The notes below the pieces were generated by a model. The model saw only the letters and a program-made list of their open reading frames with translations. It had not been told where the DNA came from and searched no databases. Made by a program: the position numbers and the translations under genes. 6,867 nucleotides of DNA from the NCBI GenBank assembly GCA_035458865.1, contig DATHYZ010000011.1:1-6867 (forward strand), written 5' to 3'. This DNA is from DATHYZ01 sp035458865. GTDB lineage: Bacteria; Chloroflexota; Limnocylindria; Limnocylindrales; CSP1-4. Positions 1 through 6,243 of the stretch are shown in pieces (positions within the stretch are counted from its first letter, which is position 1; each line of letters begins with the position of its first letter).

Positions 1-636
1 GGCGGCCTCGACGGCGCCCTCGAGCGGCTGGGCGACAACGACAGGACCGTGGTGACCTCTGCGAACGGCGCCACGGCCGTTCTCGCCGCAGCGGCACGGC
101 TGGGCGCGGACCCGGCCGCCACCCGGTGGGCTGCCGTCGGCGGGGCGACCGCCGCGGTCCTCGCCGACCGTGGCGTGCCCGTCGCCCTCACGCCGGCACG
201 CTCGAGCGGCGATGGGATCGCCGAGGAGCTGCCCGTCAACGCCGGCGACCGCGTGCTCCTCGCGCGGGCCGACATCGCCGACGGACGACTGCCCGAGCGC
301 CTGCGCGCCCGGGATGCGGTCGTCGACGACGTGGTCGCCTATCACACCGTGGAGGCCCCGGAGGCCTCTCGTGACGCGCTTCGCGAGGCCTTCGGCGCGG
401 GTCCGTTCGACGCCATCGTCTTCACCAGCGGCTCCACGGTCCGAGGCCTCCTGGCCCTGCTCCCTCCTCGCGAACGGCGCATCGCGCTCCGTTCGCTTGC
501 CTGCTGCATCGGCCCTTCCACCGGGCAGGTCGCCCGGGAGGCCGGCTTCGGCCGGATCGTCGAGGCGCCGATGCGATCCGCCGCAGCCCTGGCCGACCTG
601 ATCGCCGCCGCAGTCCGAGACGAGGTACCAGCATGA
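1..636 (+). CDS. hemD: Uroporphyrinogen-III synthase, 3' part (start lies upstream of the window)
   Basis: HemD closes linear hydroxymethylbilane to uroporphyrinogen III with inversion of ring D, in the cytoplasm. The frame is open from base 1, so 211 residues are visible and roughly the first 40 of a typical 250-residue protein are missing. Family landmarks occur in the expected order: TVVTSANGA at the first-domain strand (bases 46-72), AVGGAT, LLARADIADGRLPERLRARD followed by VVAYHTVEAP, FTSGSTVRGLL, and near the C-terminus CIGPSTGQVAREAGF. HemD sequences are very divergent, so the call rests on this motif order plus the adjoining hem genes. The internal GTG at base 49 is inside the conserved VTSANG strand and is not a credible start. 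Whether the missing N-terminus is a plain HemD or a CobA-HemD fusion cannot be told. The stop overlaps the hemB start by four bases. Confidence 0.9.
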   Translation, partial: GGLDGALERLGDNDRTVVTSANGATAVLAAAARLGADPAATRWAAVGGATAAVLADRGVPVALTPARSSGDGIAEELPVNAGDRVLLARADIADGRLPERLRARDAVVDDVVAYHTVEAPEASRDALREAFGAGPFDAIVFTSGSTVRGLLALLPPRERRIALRSLACCIGPSTGQVAREAGFGRIVEAPMRSAAALADLIAAAVRDEVPA

Positions 637-1673
637 GCAGCAAGGTCATGGAGCCCCCGATGCTCCTGGATCGCCCGGCCTTCGAGCCCGACCCGGGGCA
701 TCGCCTCCGGCGGCTGCGCCGCTCCCCCCAGCTGCGAGCGCTCGTCCGCGAGACGCGACCGCACCGGCGGCAGCTCATCGCGCCGCTCTTCGTCCAGCCG
801 GGCGCGGCGGTCCGCGACCCGATCTCGTCGCTGCCCGGCGTGTTCCGGCTCTCGCCCGACGAGGCCGTGGCCGAGGCCCGTCGGCTCGCCTCGCTCGAGG
901 TCGGCGGGCTCATCCTGTTCGGCCTGCCGGCGGGCAAGGACGCTGACGGCAGCGGCGCCTGGATCGCGGACGGGATCATCCAGGAGACCCTGGCTCGACT
1001 CCGTGACGAAGCCCTGGACCTGGTCCTGATCGCCGACACCTGCCTCTGCGAGTACACCGATCACGGGCACTGCGGCCCGCTCCTGCCGGACGGGCGGGTG
1101 GACAACGACGCCGCCATCACGCTGCTGGCGGAGACGGCCGTCTCCCAGGCCCGGGCCGGCGCCGACATCGTGGCCCCGAGCGCCATGATGGACGGACAGG
1201 TCGCGGCGATCCGCGCCGGACTTGACGCCGCGGGTCTGTCCGACACGTCGATCCTGGCCTACGCCGCCAAGACCGCCTCCGCGTTCTACGGGCCGTTCCG
1301 CGAGGCCGCCGACTCGGCGCCCTCCTTCGGCGATCGCCGCGGCTACCAGATGGACCCGGCCAATCGGCGCGAGGCGATGCTCGAGATGGCGATCGACCTG
1401 GACGAGGGGGCCGACGCGCTCCTGGTGAAGCCGGCCATGCCCTCGCTCGACATCCTGGCGGCCGCCCGCGAGCGGTTCGAGGTCCCCATCGCCGCCTACC
1501 AGGTGAGCGGGGAGTACGCCCAGATCGAGGCCGCAGCACGGCTCGGCTGGATCGACCGCCGGCGGACCCACCTCGAGGCCCTCACCTCGATCGTCCGCGC
1601 CGGAGCCGGGATGGTCATCACCTATGCGGCCGCCGATCTCGCCGTCTGGCTGCAGGAAGGGACGGAGGCATGA
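633..1673 (+). CDS. hemB: Delta-aminolevulinic acid dehydratase (porphobilinogen synthase)
   Basis: HemB condenses two 5-aminolevulinate molecules to porphobilinogen; the family forms cytoplasmic homo-octamers. The protein has 346 residues, slightly longer than the usual 320-330 because of an N-terminal extension of about 24 residues before the conserved RLRRLRRSPQLRALVRET segment. Both Schiff-base lysines are present: K213 in the AYAAKTASAFYGPFR segment and K266 in LLVKPAMPSLD. The metal site has three cysteines, C137, C139 and C147 (DTCLCEYTDHGHCG), which is the zinc-type site; many family members replace some of these with Asp or Ala. VSGEY (291-295) is also conserved. The start at 633 is supported by GAGGT at 622-626, six bases upstream, and by the ATGA overlap with hemD. 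Later ATGs at 648 and 660 lack a well-spaced ribosome site. The stop overlaps the hemL start by four bases. Confidence 0.98.
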   Translation: MSSKVMEPPMLLDRPAFEPDPGHRLRRLRRSPQLRALVRETRPHRRQLIAPLFVQPGAAVRDPISSLPGVFRLSPDEAVAEARRLASLEVGGLILFGLPAGKDADGSGAWIADGIIQETLARLRDEALDLVLIADTCLCEYTDHGHCGPLLPDGRVDNDAAITLLAETAVSQARAGADIVAPSAMMDGQVAAIRAGLDAAGLSDTSILAYAAKTASAFYGPFREAADSAPSFGDRRGYQMDPANRREAMLEMAIDLDEGADALLVKPAMPSLDILAAARERFEVPIAAYQVSGEYAQIEAAARLGWIDRRRTHLEALTSIVRAGAGMVITYAAADLAVWLQEGTEA

Positions 1674-2956
1674 CCGCCACCGCACAGGATCGCCAGACGG
1701 CTCTCGTCGCTGCCGCCGAGGACCTCTTCCCCGGCGGGGTCAACAGCCCGGTGCGGGCCTTCCGGTCGGTCGGTCGCCCGCCGGTCGTCCTCGAGGCCGG
1801 AGCCGGCGCGCGGGTTCGCGACGCCGACGGGCGCTGGTACGTGGACTACATCGGGGCCTGGGGACCGGCGATCCTGGGACACGGCCATCCGTCCGTCATC
1901 GAGGCGGTCCGGACGGCGGCCCTCGACGGCTTCGCCCTCGGAGCGACCTCGCCGCGCGAGGTCGCGCTCGGCAGCGCCATCCGGGATGCCATGCCGTCCC
2001 TGGAGCGCCTGCGGTTCACCTCGTCGGGCACCGAGGCGGCGATGAGCGCCCTCCGCGTCGCCCGCGGCGCCACCGGACGGGACCTGGTCCTCAAGTTCGC
2101 CGGGGGGTACCACGGCCACTCCGACAGCCTCCTGGTGGAGGCCGGCTCGGGGATCGCCACGCTGGCCCTCCCCGGCAGCGCGGGCGTGCCCGCCGGCATG
2201 GCCTCCGGGACGATCGTCGTCGAGTTCAACGACCTCGAGGCCGTCCGGACCGCCTTCCGCGTCCACCCGGGACGCATCGCGGCCGTCATCGTGGAGCCGG
2301 TGGCCGCCAACGTCGGCGTCATCCCCCCGGCCGGCGGCTTCCTCGAGGGGCTCCGGGAGGTCACCGCCGCCGACGGGGCACTGCTCGTGTTCGACGAGGT
2401 CATCACCGGCTTCCGGGTGGCCCACGGCGGCGCCCAGGCACGCTACGGCGTGCAGCCGGACCTGACCGTCCTGGGGAAGATCATCGGCGGCGGCATGCCC
2501 ATCGGCGCATACGGCGGAAGGCGCGACCTGATGGACCTCGTCGCCCCGGTCGGACCCGTCTACCAGGCGGGGACCCTCTCCGGCCATCCGATCACGATGG
2601 CCGCCGGGACGGCGACGCTGGCCATGCTGGACGCCTCCGTCTACGAGCGCCTCGAGCTGACCGGCAGCCGGCTCGAGGCCGGCCTGCGGGCCGCGGCGGA
2701 GACGGCCGGCCGGACGATCGGGATGGCCCGCGTCGGGGCGCTGCTGACCGTGTTCTTCCGACCGACGGCGCCCGTCTCGAGCGCGGAGGCCCTCGCCTCC
2801 GACCGCGACGCCTTCGCCCGGTTCTTCGGCGCGATGCTCGACCGTGGCATCCTCCTGCCGCCCTCGCCCTTCGAGGCCTGGTTCATCTCGGCCGCCCACG
2901 ACGAGGCGATCGTCGACGAGACCATCGCGACGGCCGAGGAGGCCTTCGCCGCATGA
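1670..2956 (+). CDS. hemL: Glutamate-1-semialdehyde 2,1-aminomutase
   Basis: HemL is a PLP enzyme that isomerises glutamate-1-semialdehyde to 5-aminolevulinate, the last step of the C5 route from glutamyl-tRNA. The organism therefore makes ALA by the C5 pathway rather than by ALA synthase. The 428 residues match the family length. Visible hallmarks are PGGVNSPVRAF (21-31), SSGTEA (118-123, phosphate-binding region), GGYHGHSD (145-152), FDEVITGFR (241-249, with D242 expected to pair with the PLP ring nitrogen), the PLP-binding lysine K270 in VLGKIIGGGMPIGAYGG, and GTLSGHP (301-307). The PGGVNSPVRAF segment separates it from ordinary class III aminotransferases such as ArgD. The start ATG overlaps the hemB stop. 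AGGAAGG at 1654-1660 is a plausible ribosome site, while GGAGG at 1664-1668 is too close to the ATG. It lies after hemB, so gene order does not follow pathway order. Confidence 0.98.
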   Translation: MTATAQDRQTALVAAAEDLFPGGVNSPVRAFRSVGRPPVVLEAGAGARVRDADGRWYVDYIGAWGPAILGHGHPSVIEAVRTAALDGFALGATSPREVALGSAIRDAMPSLERLRFTSSGTEAAMSALRVARGATGRDLVLKFAGGYHGHSDSLLVEAGSGIATLALPGSAGVPAGMASGTIVVEFNDLEAVRTAFRVHPGRIAAVIVEPVAANVGVIPPAGGFLEGLREVTAADGALLVFDEVITGFRVAHGGAQARYGVQPDLTVLGKIIGGGMPIGAYGGRRDLMDLVAPVGPVYQAGTLSGHPITMAAGTATLAMLDASVYERLELTGSRLEAGLRAAAETAGRTIGMARVGALLTVFFRPTAPVSSAEALASDRDAFARFFGAMLDRGILLPPSPFEAWFISAAHDEAIVDETIATAEEAFAA

Positions 2957-4047
2957 GCGGGGAGCGCACGGTGGTCGCGACCGGTCCAGGCGCAGCCGCC
3001 GGGAGCGGCGACGACCCGCGTGCCAGCCGCTACCTCCGGGCCGCCCGCCGGGAGGCGGTCGACACGACGCCCGTCTGGTTCATGCGCCAGGCGGGACGCT
3101 CGCTCCCGGAGTTCCGGGCGGTCCGCGCCACGGCCTCGCTGGTGGAGATCACTCGCGACCCCGCGCTCTGCGCCGAGGTGACACTCCAACCCGTCCGCCG
3201 TCTCGACGTCGATGCGGCCATCCTCTTCGCCGACATCACCACCCCGCTCGCCGGGCTCGACGTCGCCTTCGACATCAAGCCGGGCGTCGGACCGGTCATC
3301 GAGCGGCCACTCACGACGCGCGAGGCTGTCGAGGCGCTCTCGCCGTTCGACCTCGGCGCGGTCGACGGGCTCCTCGAGGCGATCCGCCTCATCCGTGCCG
3401 AGAGCCCGGTCCCGCTCATCGGCTTCGCCGGCGCCCCGTTCACCCTGGCCTGCTATCTCGTCGAGGGCGGTCCCTCCCGCGAGTTCCTGCGGACCCGGAC
3501 GCTGATGCGCTCGGAGCCGGGCTTCTGGGCGGACCTGATGGACCGGCTCGTGGCGATGACGATCGAGTACCTGGGAGCCCAGGTCGCGGCCGGGGCGCAG
3601 GCCGTCCAGCTCTTCGACTCGTGGGTCGGCGGCCTCGGGCCGCGGGACTACGAGCGCCACGTCGCGCCCTGGATGCGCCGCCTCTTCGAGGCTCTCGTCC
3701 CGCTGGGCGTCCCGATGACCCACTTCGGGGTCGGGACGGCCGGCCTCCTCGGCCTCCAGGCCGAGGCCGGCGGCGACGTCATCGGCCTCGACTGGCACGT
3801 GACCCTCGCCGACGGCTGGCAGCGGGTCGGCGACCGGGCGGTCCAGGGCAACCTCGACCCGTCGCTGCTCCTCGGGCCCTTCGACGAGGTCGCCGAGACG
3901 GCCAGCTGGATCCTCGACCAGGCCGCAGGCCGCCCCGGCCACATCTTCAACCTGGGGCACGGCGTGCTCCCCGACACCGACGCCGACGACCTGCGCCGGC
4001 TCGTCGACCTCGTCCACGACCACCGCCCGACAAGGAGCGTCCCATGA
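2953..4047 (+). CDS. hemE: Uroporphyrinogen decarboxylase
   Basis: HemE removes the four acetate carboxylates of uroporphyrinogen III to give coproporphyrinogen III, without a cofactor, in the cytoplasm. The protein has 364 residues, within the family range. The first signature PVWFMRQAGRSLPEFR (40-55) carries substrate-binding arginines R45 and R49. The catalytic aspartate is D94 in ILFADITTP. The second signature is GFAGAPFTLACYLVEGG (157-173), with the active-site tyrosine Y168. FNLGHGV (332-338) holds the conserved histidine H336. The first 20 or so residues are a Gly/Ala-rich leader before the usual RYLRAARRE start of similarity, so a GTG at 2971 is a possible alternative start. ATG 2953 is preferred for the ATGA overlap with hemL and GAGGAGG at 2936-2942. 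The same frame stays open far upstream through hemL, but that part has no family similarity and is a high-GC shadow. Confidence 0.98.
   Translation: MSGERTVVATGPGAAAGSGDDPRASRYLRAARREAVDTTPVWFMRQAGRSLPEFRAVRATASLVEITRDPALCAEVTLQPVRRLDVDAAILFADITTPLAGLDVAFDIKPGVGPVIERPLTTREAVEALSPFDLGAVDGLLEAIRLIRAESPVPLIGFAGAPFTLACYLVEGGPSREFLRTRTLMRSEPGFWADLMDRLVAMTIEYLGAQVAAGAQAVQLFDSWVGGLGPRDYERHVAPWMRRLFEALVPLGVPMTHFGVGTAGLLGLQAEAGGDVIGLDWHVTLADGWQRVGDRAVQGNLDPSLLLGPFDEVAETASWILDQAAGRPGHIFNLGHGVLPDTDADDLRRLVDLVHDHRPTRSVP
4032..4037 (+). promoter_or_regulatory. Ribosome binding site of hemH/cpfC
   Basis: AAGGAG lies six bases before the ATG at 4044, inside the last codons of hemE. It fixes the ferrochelatase start within a frame that stays open for 400 codons upstream, and it is the strongest Shine-Dalgarno-like site in the window. 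Confidence 0.8.
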
Positions 4048-5000
4048 GCACCGATCCACGTCCGGCCGTCCTCCTCATGGCCTACGGCAGCCCCGATCGG
4101 CTCGACCAGGTCGAGGCCTACTACACGGACATCCGCCGCGGCAGTCCCCCGCCGCCGGAGCTGCTCGAGGAGCTCCTCGACCGCTACCGGGCGATCGGCG
4201 GCGGGTCACCGCTCTCGGGGATCGTCGAGCGCCAGCGGGCCGCCCTCGAAGCCGAGCTCGGACGACGCGGGACGCCGATCGCGGTCTACGCCGGCATGCG
4301 CCACATCGAGCCCCGGATCGGCAGGATCGTGGGCCGGATGGTCGACGACGGGGTGGACGGCTTCGTGGCCATCGCCCTGGCGCCCCAGCGCTCCTCGAAC
4401 GCGGCCGGCTACCGGCGCGCCGTGGACGGTGCCCTGGCCGGCGTCCCGGACGCACCGCCGTGCCGGATCGTGGAGTCCTGGCACGACGAGGGCCGTTTCA
4501 TCCAGGCCCTCGCGGCGGCCACCCAGACGGCGCTCGACCGGTTCGCCGATCCGACCGGCGTCCGCGTCATCTTCACCGCCCACAGCCTGCCGACCCGGGT
4601 CGTGGCCGAGGGCGACACCTACCCGGACGAGCTCGCCCGGACGGCCGCGCTCGTCGCCGAGCGGGTCGGCCTCGAGCGCTACGAGTTCGCCTTCCAGAGC
4701 GCCGGACGGACCGGCGAGCCGTGGCTGGGCCCGGACCTTCGCGACGAGCTTCGCCGCCTGGCCGACGAGGGTGTCCGCGAGGTGGTCGTCTGCCCGGTCG
4801 GCTTCGTCGCCGACCATCTCGAGGTCCTCTACGACATCGACATCGAGGCCCGGGCGGTCGCCGACGAGCTCGGGATCCGCCTGGAGCGAGCGCCGTCGAT
4901 GAACGACGACCCGACCTTCATCGCCGGCCTGGCCGACGTCGCCGAGCGGGCGCTCGCCGACCTGCCCGCACGGACCGCCACCGGCGCCGGGGTCGCCTGA
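4044..5000 (+). CDS. hemH: Ferrochelatase, Bacillus-like, probably coproporphyrin III ferrochelatase
   Basis: The enzyme inserts ferrous iron into a porphyrin. It has 318 residues, close to the short Bacillus subtilis enzyme (about 310), and aligns with it by eye through MAYGSP, YYTDIRRG, DRYRAIGGGSPLSGI, RHIEP, LAPQRSS, VESWHDE, TAHSLP, PWLGPD and VGFVADHLEVLYDIDIEA. The catalytic pair is H180 (TAHSLP) and E260 (DHLEVLYD). Y14 in MAYGSP matches the tyrosine that marks coproporphyrin-type enzymes, which suggests coproporphyrin III rather than protoporphyrin IX as substrate (alternative symbol cpfC); this is inference from similarity. Only two cysteines, C140 and C250, are present and there is no C-terminal extension, so no 2Fe-2S cluster of the kind known in some ferrochelatases is expected. 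There is no membrane segment. The start overlaps the hemE stop and has an AAGGAG ribosome site. The next gene begins 3 or 27 bases after the stop. Confidence 0.96.
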   Translation: MSTDPRPAVLLMAYGSPDRLDQVEAYYTDIRRGSPPPPELLEELLDRYRAIGGGSPLSGIVERQRAALEAELGRRGTPIAVYAGMRHIEPRIGRIVGRMVDDGVDGFVAIALAPQRSSNAAGYRRAVDGALAGVPDAPPCRIVESWHDEGRFIQALAAATQTALDRFADPTGVRVIFTAHSLPTRVVAEGDTYPDELARTAALVAERVGLERYEFAFQSAGRTGEPWLGPDLRDELRRLADEGVREVVVCPVGFVADHLEVLYDIDIEARAVADELGIRLERAPSMNDDPTFIAGLADVAERALADLPARTATGAGVA

Positions 5001-5003
5001 GCC

Positions 5004-6221
5004 ATGACGACAGAGACGAGGCCCCCGATGCGAACCCAGATCGCCACCACGACCGCAGCGCCCTCCCGTCCCGTCGGGCATCCGGGCGGGCATCCGGGCG
5101 GGCACCCAGGCGGTCATCCGGCCGCCGTCGGCGCCGTCAAGCCCGACGGCTACGTCTACGGCCGGGCGCCGATGCTCGTCTACTGGGAGACGACGCTCTC
5201 GTGCGGGCTGACCTGCCGCCACTGCCGGGCCACGGCGATGCCCGAGCGCAGCCCGGAGGAGCTCACGACGGAGGAGGGGTTCGCCCTCCTGGACCGGATC
5301 CTCGGGTTCGGCCGCCCGTACCCGCACGTCGTCTTCACCGGCGGCGATCCGCTCCGCCGCCCGGACCTCGAGACGCTCGTCGAGGCAGCGACCGAGCGCG
5401 GGATCGGCGCGTCGCTCGCCCCGGCGGCGACCGACGAGCTGACGATGGAGCGCCTGGCGAGGCTCAAGGCGGCCGGCATCCAGACGATGTCGCTCTCGCT
5501 CGATGGCTCGGACGCGGAGCGCCACGACGGCTTCCGCGGCGTCCCGGGGACCTTCGAGAAGACGCTCCAGGCCGCGGCCTGGGCCCACGAGGTCGGCCTG
5601 CCGCTGCAGGTCAACACGCTCATCACCGACGAGACGCTGTCCGACCTGCCGGCCGTCTACGAGCTGATGAAGACGCTCGGCATCATCCGCTGGAGCCTCT
5701 TCTACCTGATCAGCGTCGGCCGCGGCACCGACCTCCGCGAGATCAGCGCGGCGGACTCGGAACGGCTCAACGGCTGGTTCTACGACCTCTCGAAGGAGGC
5801 GCCGTTCATCATCAAGACCACCGAGGCGACCCACTACCGCCGGGTCGCCATCCGGCGGATGACGGCCGACGGCCTCGACCGCGAGGCGATCGCGGCGACC
5901 TCCGTCGGGCGCGGGTTCGGCGTCCGCGACGGCAATGGGATCATGTTCGTGGCCCACGACGGCTGGGTCTACCCGTCGGGCTTCCTGCCCGTGCGGACCG
6001 GGAACGTCCGGACCGACGACATCGTGACCCTCTACCGAGAGCACCCGGTCTTCACCGGACTCCGGGACGTGGCGTCGTTCAAGGGCCGCTGTGGCCGCTG
6101 CGAGTTCGCCGAGGTCTGCGGCGGGTCGCGGGCCAGGGCCTACGCCTGGACCGGGGACTACCTCGAGACCGATCCCCTGTGCCCCTACGTGCCACCCGTG
6201 GGCGCGGAGCGGGTGAGCTGA
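5004..6221 (+). CDS. Radical SAM/SPASM-like enzyme in the haem operon (candidate AhbD-like coproheme decarboxylase; exact function unknown)
   Basis: The protein has 405 residues. Residues about 56-250 form a radical SAM domain with the cluster motif CGLTCRHC (C67, C71, C74), FTGGDPLRRPDL (111-122, with GGDP as the SAM-binding glycine-rich motif) and LSLDGSDAERHDGFRGVPGTF (164-184). The C-terminus has a reduced SPASM-type cysteine set: C363, C366, C372 and C393, in CGRC and CGGSRARAYAWTGDY followed by DPLC. Four cysteines would suit one auxiliary iron-sulfur cluster. Overall it resembles the NirJ/AhbD/PqqE-type radical SAM group and a related uncharacterised family with the CGGSRARAY signature. 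Its place between cpfC and cgoX suggests a haem-pathway step, possibly decarboxylation of coproheme to haem b in place of ChdC; this is inference. It is not HemN-like. The first 50 residues are low complexity with a GGHP repeat. ATG 5028 (397 residues) has the better ribosome site. Confidence 0.9.
   Translation: MTTETRPPMRTQIATTTAAPSRPVGHPGGHPGGHPGGHPAAVGAVKPDGYVYGRAPMLVYWETTLSCGLTCRHCRATAMPERSPEELTTEEGFALLDRILGFGRPYPHVVFTGGDPLRRPDLETLVEAATERGIGASLAPAATDELTMERLARLKAAGIQTMSLSLDGSDAERHDGFRGVPGTFEKTLQAAAWAHEVGLPLQVNTLITDETLSDLPAVYELMKTLGIIRWSLFYLISVGRGTDLREISAADSERLNGWFYDLSKEAPFIIKTTEATHYRRVAIRRMTADGLDREAIAATSVGRGFGVRDGNGIMFVAHDGWVYPSGFLPVRTGNVRTDDIVTLYREHPVFTGLRDVASFKGRCGRCEFAEVCGGSRARAYAWTGDYLETDPLCPYVPPVGAERVS
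5018..5021 (+). promoter_or_regulatory. Ribosome binding site favouring a downstream start (5028) of the radical SAM gene
   Basis: GAGG, within a purine-rich GAGACGAGG run, lies six bases before ATG 5028. The first ATG at 5004 has only a weak GGGG at 4989-4992, eleven bases away. The spacing argues that translation may begin at 5028, giving a protein eight residues shorter; both starts keep the GGHP repeat. Confidence 0.5.
5076..5123 (+). repeat. In-frame 12-base tandem repeat encoding four Gly-Gly/Ser-type His-Pro units
   Basis: Four consecutive 12-base units follow the pattern GGG CAT CCG GGC. Units 1 and 2 are identical, unit 3 differs at two third positions (CAC, CCA), and unit 4 differs at GGT and ends in GCC. 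They encode G-H-P-G repeated, with the histidines at residues 26, 30, 34 and 38 of the radical SAM protein. The repeat sits in a low-complexity leader before the catalytic domain. Slippage or recent duplication is the likely origin; a metal-binding role is possible but unproven. Confidence 0.9.
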
Positions 6222-6243
6222 CCGGCCAGGACCAGGGCGAGCG

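Noticed and set aside
342..1685. 447-codon minus-strand open frame opposite hemD and hemB
   Set aside because: No domain-like segment; it crosses a gene boundary on the other strand and mirrors the high third-position GC of the real genes.
1622..2899. 425-codon minus-strand open frame opposite hemL
   Set aside because: His/Gly/Asp/Arg-rich composition without motifs; shadow of hemL.
1624..2952. Long upstream + strand extension in the hemE frame, which would give an 807-residue fusion
   Set aside because: The extension is an Arg/Pro-rich out-of-frame reading of hemL; UroD similarity begins only after ATG 2953, which has its own ribosome site.
2844..4043. Upstream + strand extension in the ferrochelatase frame, which would give a 718-residue protein
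   Set aside because: Out-of-frame reading of hemE; ATG 4044 has AAGGAG six bases upstream and matches the family N-terminus.
2641..4059. 472-codon minus-strand open frame opposite hemE
   Set aside because: Composition typical of an antisense GC shadow, with no recognisable family.
5076..5123. Tandem repeat considered as a CRISPR array or regulatory iteron
   Set aside because: Units are only 12 bases, contiguous, in frame and without spacers; a coding repeat explains it fully.
5004..6221. Radical SAM gene as oxygen-independent coproporphyrinogen oxidase (HemN) or as a RiPP maturase
   Set aside because: It lacks the HemN pattern in which a further Cys follows the CX3CX2C motif closely, and it has a SPASM-like C-terminus. 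No precursor-peptide gene or transporter is visible beside it, though a peptide role is not fully excluded.
6222..6243. Possible terminator or promoter between the radical SAM gene and hemY
   Set aside because: Only 22 bases, with no T-run, convincing hairpin or room for a promoter; only a ribosome site is evident.
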